The position numbers were made by a program, and so were the translations under genes. From assembly GCF_014529945.1 (NCBI RefSeq), contig NZ_JACVFB010000002.1, positions 1 through 64,000 of the forward strand: a stretch of DNA of 64,000 nt. Reading direction: 5' to 3'. Below the pieces are notes generated by a model. The model saw only the letters and a program-made list of their open reading frames with translations. It was not told the origin of the DNA and searched no databases. Below are positions 8,760-19,100 of the stretch, one piece after another; the stretch's first letter is position 1; each line of letters starts with the position of its first letter. Source of the stretch: Chitinophaga varians. GTDB lineage: Bacteria; Bacteroidota; Bacteroidia; Chitinophagales; Chitinophagaceae.

Positions 8760-9338
8760 TTAAAATTTAACCTCGGGCGCTTTCTCAGAACCGGCGGCTG
8801 CTTCAAAGTAACCTTTCTGTTTGAAACCACCGAGACCGGCAACGATGTTGCCTGGGAAGGAACGTACGCTGCTATTGTATCCTTTTACCGCATCGTTGAA
8901 ATCATTACGGGCTACGTTGATCCTGTTTTCGGTGCCTTCCAGTTGAGCCTGCAGGTTCATGAAGTTCTGGTTAGCTTTCAGTTCAGGGTAGCTTTCGGAG
9001 ACAGCCAGCAAACGGCCGAGTGCCTGGCTTAACTGGCCCTGGGCAGCCTGGTATTGCTGAATTTTTTCCGGGCTCAGGTCATTGACGTCCACTTTGATTT
9101 GGGTAGCGCTGGCGCGGGCTTGTATCACCTGTGTGAGCGTTGTGGTTTCAAAGTTGGCGGCGCCTTTCACTGTGCTTACCAGGTTAGGGATAAGGTCTGC
9201 CCTGCGTTGATAGCTACTCTGTACTACACCCCATTTATTCTTCACGTCTTCGTCCTGTTTAACCAATCCATTGTACTTGTTGCAACCTAACAATCCCAGT
9301 AATACGATAACAATGATTACAATGATGCCTTTTTTCAT
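8760..9338 (-). CDS. lemA: LemA family protein
   Basis: 192 aa. One N-terminal membrane segment (IIVIIVIVLLGLLG) ends in a possible lipobox LLGC, then the LemA helical bundle: YNGLVKQDEDVKNKWG, YQRRADLIPNLVSTVKG and the conserved ENRINVARNDFNDAV followed by YN and FPGN. LemA proteins are membrane-anchored with an outward-facing helical domain and nearly always neighbour TPM proteins, as here. It is the first gene of the operon lemA-TPM-TPM-(DUF1835). Confidence 0.93.
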   Translation of the reverse strand: MKKGIIVIIVIVLLGLLGCNKYNGLVKQDEDVKNKWGVVQSSYQRRADLIPNLVSTVKGAANFETTTLTQVIQARASATQIKVDVNDLSPEKIQQYQAAQGQLSQALGRLLAVSESYPELKANQNFMNLQAQLEGTENRINVARNDFNDAVKGYNSSVRSFPGNIVAGLGGFKQKGYFEAAAGSEKAPEVKF

Positions 9339-9727
9339 CTGAATAAGAATTTAAGTTTTGTGCCTGCCGGAATGCAAAAGACGTTCCTGATTCCCGGCCT
9401 GCCGGTGTAAGTAGTTGTTTTCACGGTGAATGCTATAAAAAACACGGTAAACGCGCGTTTTTCATCCCTCCACGAAAATATGGAAACTAATGCACTAAAT
9501 CGCTATTGCATAGGGAAACGATGAATTTAAAAAAAAGTTCATCCATACTTGAAAAATTCACACTAATACAGTATGTTTATATGTACCTTTATAGTAACGT
9601 TTATCGTTAGCCTTCTGCCGATAAATGCCAAAACGTGAATGGGGCAGGATAAATACTAAATCGATATAACTGGTTTCATTGTTTCTAACTCATTTATTAT
9701 TACTAACTTGGAACTAAGTCTGCTTAA
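9339..9727. other. 389-bp gene-free divergent spacer
   Basis: It separates lemA (minus) from the orphan receiver (plus) and must hold both promoters. A TACCTTTA near 9585-9592 resembles a -7 box but no TTG lies at the proper distance. No RNA gene or repeat was recognised. Confidence 0.5.
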
Positions 9728-10192
9728 ATGAGTGCACAACACATCCATATACTCTATATTGATGATGAAATACACAACCTGAATGCCTTTAAAGCTTCAT
9801 TCAGGAGACTTTACAACGTTTTTACCGCTACCTCGGCGGAAGAAGCGGTGAAACTACTGGAAGAACAGGAATTTCACATCATCATTTCCGATCAGCGTAT
9901 GCCGAAGATGACCGGCATCGAATTTTTTGAGTCTATACTGGAAAAATACCCCGAACCGATCCGCATGCTGCTTACCGGCTATGCCGACATCAATGCTGTA
10001 GTAGATGCCATTAACAAAGGCCAGGTGTATAAATACTTCTCCAAACCCTGGAATGAAGAGGAACTGAAGCATAATATTGAAAAGGCTTTTGAAGTTTATT
10101 CCCTGCGTAAGGAGAATAAGGAATTGACCGCCAAACTGCTGGACGTCAATGAAAAACTGGAGTTCCTGGTACGACAGAAACTGATCTCCTGA
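9728..10192 (+). CDS. Orphan response regulator (single receiver domain)
   Basis: 154 aa. Receiver domain: acidic pocket YIDDE, phospho-acceptor Asp in ISDQRMP near residue 55, Thr in LLTGYAD and Lys in FSKPW. A ~30-residue C-terminal helix follows (KENKELTAKLLDVNEKLEFLV is split coiled coil), with no DNA-binding or catalytic output. The receiver is closely similar to that of the hybrid at 59396: both contain the stretch IDDEIHNLNAFKASFRR. It may therefore listen to the same kinase. No kinase is adjacent. Confidence 0.9.
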   Translation: MSAQHIHILYIDDEIHNLNAFKASFRRLYNVFTATSAEEAVKLLEEQEFHIIISDQRMPKMTGIEFFESILEKYPEPIRMLLTGYADINAVVDAINKGQVYKYFSKPWNEEELKHNIEKAFEVYSLRKENKELTAKLLDVNEKLEFLVRQKLIS

Positions 10193-10322
10193 TATTTAGA
10201 TATTCTAATATTTTTTTATTTAAATATTTTCCCCAGCTCCCGAAGTAATCTGCAAATCCCAAATTCCCGAATGTTGTTTTTCCGTTAACTTGCACCCCAT
10301 TGTGAACTTAATTTTCTGAATC

Positions 10323-11693
10323 ATGCAAGTTTGGAAAGATTACCAGGCCCAACACCAGGATCGTTTCCTGGAAGAATTGCTGGAATTGCTGCGCATTCCC
10401 TCTGTGAGTGCTGACTCCCGCTTTAACGGCGACGTACAAAAATGTGCAGAAGCTGTAAAGCAACGCCTGCAGGAAGCTGGCGCGGATAATGTAGAAGTAT
10501 GCCCCACCGCAGGACATCCCATCGTTTACGGAGAAAAGATCATAGATCCTTCTTTGCCTACCGTACTGGTTTATGGCCACTACGACGTACAACCCGCAGA
10601 TCCGCTGGAACTGTGGCACAGCGGTCCGTTTGAACCTGTTATCAAAGACGGTAACATATATGCCCGCGGCAGTGCAGACGACAAAGGACAGTTTTACATG
10701 CACGTAAAAGCCTTTGAGACCATGCACAAAACCAACACCATCCCCTGCAATATCAAATTTATGATCGAAGGGGAAGAAGAAGTGGGTTCTGCTAACCTGG
10801 GCATCTTCCTGGAACAAAACAAGGAAAAACTGAAGGCCGACGTGGTACTGATCTCCGATACGTCTATGATCAGCCTCGAAACACCGTCCATCGATACCGG
10901 TCTCCGTGGCCTCTCCTACATGGAAGTAGAAGTGACAGGTCCTAACCGCGACCTGCACAGTGGCGTTTATGGCGGCGCCGTAGCCAACCCGGCCACCATC
11001 CTCGCCAAAATGATCGCTTCCCTGCACGATGAAAACAACCACGTGACCATCCCCGGCTTCTACGACAAAGTACAGGAGCTGACCGCAGCAGAAAGAGCCG
11101 CGCTCAACGCCGCTCCATTCGATGAGTCAGCGTACAAAAAAGATCTGGGGATCAACGATGTATGGGGCGAAAAAGGATATACCACCATCGAAAGGACCGG
11201 TATCCGTCCTACCCTGGAGGTAAACGGCATCTGGGGCGGTTACACCGGCGAAGGTTCTAAAACCGTACTGCCATCCAAAGCTTTCGCGAAAATCTCTATG
11301 CGCCTTGTTCCTAACCAGGACTGGCACGAGATCTCCGACCTGTTTGCCAAACACTTTGAAGCCATCGCCCCTAAGAGCGTGACCGTAAAAGTGAACAAAC
11401 ACCATGGCGGCAGCCCCTATGTAACACCGACCGACTCTGTGGCCTACAAAGCAGCCCACAAAGCCATCACAGCCACTTTCGGCAAAGAGCCCATCCCCGT
11501 TCGCGGCGGCGGCAGTATTCCGATCGTAGCCCTTTTTGAAAAAACCCTCGGACTCAAAACTGTTCTCATGGGATTTGGACTGGACAGCGACAACCTCCAC
11601 TCCCCCAACGAGAAATATGGTGTGGCCAATTACTATAAAGGCATTGAAACCATCCCGTATTTCCATCAGTACTTTGCCGAGATGAGTAAGTAA
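10323..11693 (+). CDS. M20 family dipeptidase / metallopeptidase
   Basis: 456 aa, cytosolic, no signal. Two-zinc M20 fold: His in VYGHYDVQP near residue 85, bridging Asp in RGSADDKGQ near 118, catalytic Glu and zinc Glu in EGEEEVGS near 150, Asp in SDTS near 178 and the last His in LHSPNEKY near 425. The dimerisation domain sits between about 200 and 350. Hydrolysis of dipeptides or related amides is the family activity; the substrate cannot be read. Followed by an inverted repeat at 11705-11768. Confidence 0.92.
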   Translation: MQVWKDYQAQHQDRFLEELLELLRIPSVSADSRFNGDVQKCAEAVKQRLQEAGADNVEVCPTAGHPIVYGEKIIDPSLPTVLVYGHYDVQPADPLELWHSGPFEPVIKDGNIYARGSADDKGQFYMHVKAFETMHKTNTIPCNIKFMIEGEEEVGSANLGIFLEQNKEKLKADVVLISDTSMISLETPSIDTGLRGLSYMEVEVTGPNRDLHSGVYGGAVANPATILAKMIASLHDENNHVTIPGFYDKVQELTAAERAALNAAPFDESAYKKDLGINDVWGEKGYTTIERTGIRPTLEVNGIWGGYTGEGSKTVLPSKAFAKISMRLVPNQDWHEISDLFAKHFEAIAPKSVTVKVNKHHGGSPYVTPTDSVAYKAAHKAITATFGKEPIPVRGGGSIPIVALFEKTLGLKTVLMGFGLDSDNLHSPNEKYGVANYYKGIETIPYFHQYFAEMSK

Positions 11694-11704
11694 TTGATTT
11701 TTTC

Positions 11705-11768
11705 ATTTTGATATTTTCTCATTTTTGAAGGCGGCCAGGCTGCTTGAAAAATGAGAAAATATCAAAAT
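11705..11768. repeat. 22-bp inverted repeat between M20 peptidase and S4 gene
   Basis: Arms 11705-11726 and 11747-11768 are perfectly complementary, A/T-rich, and surround a GC-rich 20-nt loop. The 3' arm would encode the first residues of a longer S4 reading frame, a reason to start that gene at 11790. It may end the peptidase transcript, but both flanking genes point the same way. Confidence 0.85.
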
Positions 11769-11789
11769 CAAAAAATAAACAAATGCGAG

Positions 11790-12191
11790 ATGAGCAATAC
11801 CGAAAAATTACGGGTGGATAAATACCTCTGGTCCATCCGTGTGTTCAAGACCCGTAGCCAGGCAGCAGAGGCCTGCGATGGCGGGAAAGTGAAGCTGAAC
11901 GGCAATAATGTAAAAGCCGCCAAACCCGTGGCTATCGGCGACAACTTCGAAATCCGGACAGAAGGCCGCAAGTGGCTCATACAGGTGACCGGCCTCCTGG
12001 CCAACCGGGTAGCCTACAGCGAAGCGGTCAAATACTATGTGGACAACACCCCGGAAGAGGATAAAACCGCTCCCAAAGCCATAGCCGCCGTATTCCATAC
12101 CGGCAAAAGACAAAGCAAAATAGGGCGCCCTACCAAAAAAGACCGGAGAAGCATCGAAGGATTTATGGAAGGCGAAGGAGAGGAAGACTGA
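11790..12191 (+). CDS. S4-domain RNA-binding protein (Hsp15-like)
   Basis: 133 aa. The S4 fold is at the N-terminus: LRVDKYLWSIRVFKTRSQAA, then GKVKLNGNNVKAAKPVAIGD. The C-terminal tail is basic then acidic (GRPTKKDRRSIEGFMEGEGEED). The Hsp15 subfamily binds stalled 50S subunits carrying nascent chains and helps ribosome recycling; that role is transferred from E. coli. The ATG at 11790 (MSNTEKLRVDKY) is preferred to 11751, which lies inside an inverted repeat. Confidence 0.87.
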   Translation: MSNTEKLRVDKYLWSIRVFKTRSQAAEACDGGKVKLNGNNVKAAKPVAIGDNFEIRTEGRKWLIQVTGLLANRVAYSEAVKYYVDNTPEEDKTAPKAIAAVFHTGKRQSKIGRPTKKDRRSIEGFMEGEGEED

Positions 12192-12268
12192 TTTCGTCGC
12201 TTCTTGTATAATTTCTCAGTTTTGCGTAGTAATTTTGCCTCCTCATTCTTAAATCAAGGAGTAAATCA

Positions 12269-13492
12269 ATGCCTAAACAAAGCGACGTTCTTGCTACCGA
12301 CTTTCTGGTGAAAATAGCAGAAGAATTTGGTACCCCGGTATACATATACCACGCAGAAAAGATCAAAACCCAATATGAAAAGCTCCAGAAAGCCTTTCAT
12401 AAGGCCAACACCCGCTTTTTCTACGCCTGTAAGGCATTGACCAATATCAACATCCTGAAGTATATCAACTCCCTTGGTTGCGGACTGGACACGGTATCCA
12501 TACAGGAAGTACAGCTGGGCCTCAAAGCCGGCTTTGATCCAAAAAATATCATCTTTACCCCCAACTGCGTTGACCTGCAGGAAATTATTGCTGCCAAAGA
12601 ACTGGGCGTGATTATCAATATTGATAACCTCTCCATCCTGGAACAATTTGGCAACAAATTCGGCGGCAGCTATCCTATCTGCATCCGGCTCAACCCCCAT
12701 ATCATGGCGGGTGGCAACTTTAAAATCTCCACCGGACATATCGACAGCAAGTTTGGTATCTCTATCCACCAGATGCGCCACATCGAAAGGATCGTGAAAT
12801 CCACCAAACTGAAAGTGACCGGCCTGCACATGCATACCGGCTCCGAAATCAAAGACGTGGACGTATTCCTCCGCGGCGTGGAAATCATGTTCGAGATGAC
12901 CCAGCATTTCCCGGACCTCGAATCCATCGACCTGGGCAGCGGGTTTAAAGTGGCTTACCAGCAAGGCGATCCCGAAACAGACATCGACCTGTTGGGTAAA
13001 AAACTGAGCGACGCTTTCAACAACTTCGCCAAGAACTACGAAAAACCACTCCAGCTTTGGTTTGAACCAGGAAAATACCTGGTAAGCCAGTCCGGTTACT
13101 TCGTGGTAAAAGCCAACGTGATCAAACAGACTACCGCTAACGTATTTGTAGGCGTTAACTCAGGCTTTAACCACCTGATCAGGCCTATGTTCTACGATGC
13201 GTTCCACCTGATCCGCAATATATCTAACCCGAAAGGGACCGAACGTATCTATACCGTGGTAGGTAACATCTGCGAAACAGACACCTTCGGATGGGACCGC
13301 AAAATCAATGAAGTCAGGGAAGGCGACTACCTGGTGTTCTATAACGCCGGCGCCTATGGCTTTGAAATGTCTTCCAACTTCAACTCCCGCCTGAAACCCG
13401 CGGAAGTATTGGTGAAAGATGGCAAGCCCTTCCTGATCCGCAAACGCGATACCATTGAAGACCTGTTGAAAAACCAGATCGAACTTATTTAG
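12269..13492 (+). CDS. lysA: Diaminopimelate decarboxylase
   Basis: 407 aa. PLP enzyme for the last step of lysine synthesis (meso-diaminopimelate to L-lysine). The Schiff-base lysine is in FFYACKALTN near residue 54; HMHTGSEI, the Gly-rich phosphate site GSGFKVAY, EPGKYLV and the second-subunit cysteine in CETDTFG follow, with YNAGAYGFEM at the end. Full length, cytosolic dimer. It stands alone; no other lysine gene is near. A large inverted repeat begins 3 bp after the stop. Confidence 0.95.
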   Translation: MPKQSDVLATDFLVKIAEEFGTPVYIYHAEKIKTQYEKLQKAFHKANTRFFYACKALTNINILKYINSLGCGLDTVSIQEVQLGLKAGFDPKNIIFTPNCVDLQEIIAAKELGVIINIDNLSILEQFGNKFGGSYPICIRLNPHIMAGGNFKISTGHIDSKFGISIHQMRHIERIVKSTKLKVTGLHMHTGSEIKDVDVFLRGVEIMFEMTQHFPDLESIDLGSGFKVAYQQGDPETDIDLLGKKLSDAFNNFAKNYEKPLQLWFEPGKYLVSQSGYFVVKANVIKQTTANVFVGVNSGFNHLIRPMFYDAFHLIRNISNPKGTERIYTVVGNICETDTFGWDRKINEVREGDYLVFYNAGAYGFEMSSNFNSRLKPAEVLVKDGKPFLIRKRDTIEDLLKNQIELI

Positions 13493-13494
13493 CC

Positions 13495-13577
13495 ATTTGA
13501 TTATTTGGTTATTGGGTTATTTATAAAAAGCTGTTTATCAGCGTTAATAAAATAGCCAAATAACCAAATAATCAAAT
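13495..13577. repeat. 19-bp inverted repeat after lysA
   Basis: Arms 13495-13513 and 13559-13577 are perfectly complementary and carry the same TTATTTGGTTATT word as the repeat at 8695-8742. The 45-nt interior has further short A/T words. It could end lysA transcription, though no T-run follows directly. Confidence 0.8.
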
Positions 13578-13716
13578 TTAAAATATTGGTCCTACCTTTA
13601 CGTCTGCATACTATCTCCCCTTGTTACTCCTGCACTGTTTTAACTGTTACTTGTAATAGAACTTTTTTGCTGGCACACAAATGAACAGCCTTTGGTGATA
13701 ATTTTATACCGTTTAT

Positions 13717-16062
13717 ATGAAGATTTTAACTGCAGATTCCAGTGTAATACATGATGAACAGGTAATTGAATCCAATATATCTTTCGTCCCCTTCGTCCGG
13801 TTTCTGAAGGAAAAAGCGGCGAACGAAGACGATCCACGCTCCGCGTTTTATCGACTGATCATACGGAAATTTGAAGGCCATCCTGAAATCCTCCAACCCA
13901 TTCCGCCATCAACCGATCTTACAGCATATAAAGAATTCCTTGACCTGCTGACAGCCGCGATATTCCCTGTCACTACTGATACCACCCGCGATATCTACGG
14001 CATCGGCGTACCGTTTAAATTCGCCATCTTTTATTATTCCGACCTGTTCCGTAAAATGTTTACCGACAACGGACTGGTAGCCGTACCGCAGGGCATCTCG
14101 GTCAACAAAGTCAAAAAAGACAAACTGACCTGGTTGTATAAACTCATCCTGGAGCGGATATATCATTATCCGGTTAATTACCAGAATGAGATCATCCATC
14201 ATATGGAGCTCCCCGACGGCACTAAAAAATATGTGAAAGTCAATATAGACCCGCGTTTTGTTGATGTAAAGGTGAAAGGCGAGACCCCGCCACCACTGGA
14301 TTACAGCAACTACTGCACCTATCAGACCTGTCCCGACGTATTGCATGATATTATCCCCCCGGACAACTTCTACCTCGAAGGGTTTGTGATCTGGACCGTG
14401 GAAGACGTGACCCAGGCGGAAATCCTGAACAATATTAAAGGACTGGTGATGAACATGAAGGCCAGCAACGAAGTGGAAAGCTACCGTACGCTGGAAAAAA
14501 TGATCCCTACCATTATGGGAGGTAAAGGGATTACCGCTCATATTGTGCCTTTCCCGAAAGTGAACGGCAAGAACGTGCTGGAAGAACAGTTTTCCAATGC
14601 AGATCCTATTCTCGGCGTTGGCAACAAAAAACAACAACAGCATTTCTTCCAGCTGCTGCTGGAGCACGCCGCCAAACAGCCTACGCCACTGATACTGCCA
14701 ACGGTCAATGAAACCAGCCTGACACAGTATCCGTTTTTGAAATATCTGCCTATTAAAAATATCCAGAGCTTCATCCTCTTCCCTATCACCCATAAAAAAG
14801 AAATACTGGGTGTACTGGAACTGGCCTCTTCCACCCCTGGCGCCTTGTCTGCTGAACCGCTGTGGAAGCTGGAAAGCACCTACCCGCTGGTAGTCATGAT
14901 GCTCAGCCGAAGCATGAGCATCCTCGATAACCGGCTCAACGAAGTACTGAAAGACCAGTTCACCGCCCTGCAACCTTCTGTGGAATGGAAATTCACAGAA
15001 GCGGCCTGGAACTACCTGCTCACTCCCCCAGAAGAGCGCAAAGACATCGAAAATATTTCTTTTGAAGAAGTGTACCCGCTGTATGGCGCCATCGATATCC
15101 GCAACTCCTCCGTGCAACAGGGCAATGCCCTTCGGGAAGATTTGCAGGAACAGCTGGAGTTGATTAAATACACCCTGCAACAGATAGCCCAGGAAGTACA
15201 TCTGCCGCTGCTGGAAGAGCTGATGTTTAAGACAGAAGACCTCATGCAGGGCCTCAGCGATAACCTGACCGCCGGGGAAGACCTGAAAGTGAACGAGTTC
15301 ATGGAACAGGAAATCCAACCCATACTCGAACATCTGTGCGAAGGCAGCGAAACGCTGAAGCCGGTACTGAACAACTATTTCAATAAGATTGACAAAGAAC
15401 AGGGCCACGTATTCCGCCACCGGCGCGAGTATGAAGAAAGCCTGTCTGTCATCAACAGGGCAATCAGCCAGTATCTGGAAAAAGAACGACTGTATATCCA
15501 GCAGTCTTTCCCCTGCTACTTTGAAAAGTACCGTACTGACGGTATCGAATACACGATTTACATCGGGCAGTCTATCGCGCAGGAAAAGAAATTTGACCAT
15601 CTGTATCTGCGGAACCTCCGCCTGTGGCAGCTTTCATCTATGGCCAGGATTGCCAGGCTGACCAACAAAATATCGCCACAGCTGAAAATACCGCTGCAGA
15701 CCACTCAGATGATCCTTATGCACAGTGCGCCTATTACCATCAGTTTCCGTAGCGACGAACGCCGCTTCGACGTGGAAGGCGCCTATAACATCCGCTATGA
15801 GATCATCAAAAAGAGAATCGATAAAGTACATGTGAAAGATACCGGCGAACGTCTCACCCAACCGGGCACCATCGCCATGGTGTATTCCTATGTGCGGGAA
15901 ATGGAAGAGTTTAGAAAGTATATCTCTTTTCTACAGGCGAAGAACATCCTGCTGCCGGATATCGAAATGCTGGACCTGGAAGAACTGCAGGGCGTCAGCG
16001 GCCTCAAAGCCCTGCGTGTGAGGGTGAATATGGACCCGGACTTACCGGAATCAGGCATCTGA
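13717..16062 (+). CDS. Large GAF-like protein of unknown function
   Basis: 781 aa, predicted soluble, no signal or membrane helix. The middle (about 255-410) reads like a GAF domain: alternating strands and helices ending SFILFPITHKKEILGVLELAS. A second recognisable stretch is PLYGAIDIRNSSVQQGNA near residue 455, followed by long helices, and a beta-rich C-terminus (residues 600-780). No histidine-kinase, cyclase or receiver motif was found. Similar proteins of this length appear conserved in Bacteroidota as GAF-domain proteins without a function. Monocistronic, ended by a terminator. Confidence 0.7.
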   Translation: MKILTADSSVIHDEQVIESNISFVPFVRFLKEKAANEDDPRSAFYRLIIRKFEGHPEILQPIPPSTDLTAYKEFLDLLTAAIFPVTTDTTRDIYGIGVPFKFAIFYYSDLFRKMFTDNGLVAVPQGISVNKVKKDKLTWLYKLILERIYHYPVNYQNEIIHHMELPDGTKKYVKVNIDPRFVDVKVKGETPPPLDYSNYCTYQTCPDVLHDIIPPDNFYLEGFVIWTVEDVTQAEILNNIKGLVMNMKASNEVESYRTLEKMIPTIMGGKGITAHIVPFPKVNGKNVLEEQFSNADPILGVGNKKQQQHFFQLLLEHAAKQPTPLILPTVNETSLTQYPFLKYLPIKNIQSFILFPITHKKEILGVLELASSTPGALSAEPLWKLESTYPLVVMMLSRSMSILDNRLNEVLKDQFTALQPSVEWKFTEAAWNYLLTPPEERKDIENISFEEVYPLYGAIDIRNSSVQQGNALREDLQEQLELIKYTLQQIAQEVHLPLLEELMFKTEDLMQGLSDNLTAGEDLKVNEFMEQEIQPILEHLCEGSETLKPVLNNYFNKIDKEQGHVFRHRREYEESLSVINRAISQYLEKERLYIQQSFPCYFEKYRTDGIEYTIYIGQSIAQEKKFDHLYLRNLRLWQLSSMARIARLTNKISPQLKIPLQTTQMILMHSAPITISFRSDERRFDVEGAYNIRYEIIKKRIDKVHVKDTGERLTQPGTIAMVYSYVREMEEFRKYISFLQAKNILLPDIEMLDLEELQGVSGLKALRVRVNMDPDLPESGI

Positions 16063-16075
16063 TAATTGATATAAC

Positions 16076-16108
16076 TAAAAGACCGGAGCGATGGCCCCGG
16101 TCTTTTTT
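16076..16108. terminator. Bidirectional terminator
   Basis: Stem AAAAGACCGG / CCGGTCTTTT with a 10-nt loop and a seven-T run. It lies between two convergent genes that end at 16062 and 16115. Confidence 0.88.
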
Positions 16109-16114
16109 TATGCA

Positions 16115-19100
16115 TCAGAATTTAAATCCTAGTGTGATGTACGGTATGGTTTCTTCACTCGAATGCCCTATTACTGCCGTAACAATCAGTGCGTTCACCG
16201 GCGCCAGGTATACCCCGCCACCATATCCGTCGTGCCATACATGCGAACGTTCATCGTCTTTCCATACGCGGCCCACATCGTTAAAGGCCAGCAGTCCTAC
16301 TGTGGCCGGTAATACATAGGTCTTCAGATCAAACAGCTTCACTCTTATCTCTGTGTTGTTGTAGGCAGATGCACTACCCGCAAAGCGGTAGTTGCGGAAA
16401 CCACGCAGGTTTTGTGTCCCTCCGATGGTAGCTGCCTGGAAGAACTCGTAGTCGCCCCAGATTTTGCTGCCACCAAAACGGCTAACGATCACAAAATTGG
16501 CCGGCATCCGGAAACTCATATAAAGGCTCAGGTCTGATTGCAGGCGGGTATAGTTGCGGCTATCGCCGTTGAGGCCTTTGCTGCCGGTCCAGGAGGTGGT
16601 CCATAAGATACCTCTTGTCGGTATCAACTTGTTATTACGGGTATCTACCTGTGCCACCAGTTTTAATCCTGCATAGGATTTATTGCTGTATACGCTGGCA
16701 GAGTCCAGTCCATTTTGAGCGAAATTGGTGATAAAGCGATTATCGTTTTCGTCTTTATTAAATGCATAGTTGTTCAACGTGGGGCCGTATGAGATACTGA
16801 AGTGATTACTCAGCGTAGTACGGAGCAAAGCTTCCAGCGAGTAGAGGTTAAACCGTGCGCGATAATAGGTAATGCGTTTACCGCCGCTTTTATCGAAAAC
16901 CGTTTCATTGCCGAGGCCGAAGAAGTTGATAGTATTGTTCGGTGCTTTGGCGCTTGCTGCCAGCAAAAGATCTGATTTACCGATTACATCGGTGAATTCC
17001 CCATCGTATTTGAAATTCCATGCTCTGGTGGCCAGCGAGTGGGTAGCTGTAAAGATATGTTTGGCGGCATACGGTTCTTTACGGAATGAATGACGGATCA
17101 TTTGTAACGCCACGCCGAGTTGAACACCATCGTCCCGGTTGTAGGCTCCTGCCAGCATCGGGAAAGTTTTGTTATACTGAAAGGCACTGCGGTTGTAGCG
17201 GATATTCTCCGGATCATCTGACAGGCGGCGTTGTGTATGACCATCGAGCTGGAAAGTATCCTTTCCGGTGCGCTGGTCGTATATCCGTATCCGTTTGCCG
17301 CCGCCGGCAGTAGAGCTGTCGATGTAGGTATCTGCATCTTTACCGCCGATGAGGCGTATCCGTATCGGCGTGCCGTGGTTGCCTTTGATCTCGAAGCGGT
17401 CGTGCCCACCCAGCCCGTATACGTTCACCTCTTTTGTCTCTTTGGGGTTGAAGGTGCGGGAATAGATGTTCTGCTCTACTTCTCCCTTTTTGCTGATCTT
17501 GAACATGTTCAGGGATACCGCGCCGCCTTCCAGCTTTTCCACCTGTATCAGTTCATTTTTCTGCGTAGCGGGTACGTCTACTCCTTTAGCCAGAAAGCGG
17601 TAGTATTTAAGCATGTTGTCTTTGAGGATGTCGCGGCGAACGGAGAGCCGGTGTAGCATCATAGGACCTACCTGCTTGCGGATAGTTTCCGGGAAAGCAT
17701 TGACAGATGCCTGTATCACGCTGTCCGTCATTTTGCGGAGGAACTTGTCCGTTTGTTTTTCCCAGTCTTTTTTCTCCAGCTCATTCATAAAAGAGCGGTC
17801 GAAATAGCGGGCACTGAACTGGAAGCCATTCACATCCGGGATACGATCGCGGAAGCCCTGAATACCAGGAAGAATCCATGGCTTGCAGATCAAACGGGGC
17901 AACAGGCCTTCATTCACGAAGAACGCCTGGTCGCGGTCACGCGGCACCGGATAATAGTATTCCTGCCCTTTGTGTTTTTCCCGGTACCAGCGCCATTGGT
18001 CATCATGGCGGTCAAAGTCCATGATATAGGTATCGAAGATACGTGCGCGCAGCACGGCTTTCTGGTCAACGTGAATATCATTGTCACCCAGTACTTTATC
18101 GAGTACTTTAGGGGTACTGTAGGTTTTGTCTTTATCGCCGGTTACCGGTTCTCTTTCTTCCAACAGAAACACCTCATTACCGAATACATTGGCATAAGTA
18201 CCGAGGGTGGTATCCAGTGGTAAATACACAAAAGAAGGATGGGTATGCGGTACCCCTGCCGCTTCCGCCAGTACGCTGACGGCCAGCGGGGCGTAAGGAT
18301 TAGAGGCTGAAATCTGGTCCTGTACTACTTCGCGGGCGATGGTTTCACGCAGCATTTCCGGGATGGCCGCCAGTGGGAATTTCTTCAGGGAGCGCATCGC
18401 GTATTCTGTGCCGGAGCTGTCTGCCAGCCGGAGCGAGTGTGTTTGTTTACCGCCACCACGCTGTAAGATGGTATATCCTTCCTTCTGCAGGTCTATTACG
18501 GGGAAATTCATCGGCGTATTCCATACCTCCCGGTAGTTGTTGCCCAACAGGAAGCGATGGAATTTATTGACGTGGGCATACTGTGTATCAGCGGCTACTT
18601 TCACATATGCCGGCAGGTTGGAGGGTTCGCGGAATTGCAGTCCCTGGCTGCGGATATCCTGAATCCGCAGTACTGTATCGCTGAAAGCCGGTGTTGACAA
18701 GTCTTTCGCAAGAAAGTACTGCGCTCTCACCGTACCGTCGGACATGACTTCCAATGCGCTGAAACCATTCTCTGATGTAGCATACAATGACTTGCTGCCT
18801 TTTTTCACCCGGTTATTTTTAGCGCCGCTGCCACTCACGATATAGGTGTTGGGATTGTCTTTTATCAGCTGTAACGTATGATCGTGGCCGGACACAAAAA
18901 CAACAGGACCATGTGGTTTAAACGCTTCCTCCACCCCTTTGATCATGTTCTGATATGTAGGGTTGGGGATATCTTCTGCTGTGCCAAATACGCCACGTGC
19001 CAGCGGATAGATAGATCCTATCACCGGCAGGGGCACATACAGCCAGGGTTTCAGGTCGGTGAGCGGGAAAATATGTTGTTTGATAGTATAGTAGCCACCA

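Noticed and set aside
11751..11789. Longer N-terminus for the S4 protein
   Set aside because: It would be encoded by the arm of an inverted repeat and adds residues with no counterpart in the family.
13909..15600. 563-aa frame on the minus strand
   Set aside because: It is antisense to the GAF-like gene, rich in His/Phe/Gln as reverse-frame shadows are, and has no domain.
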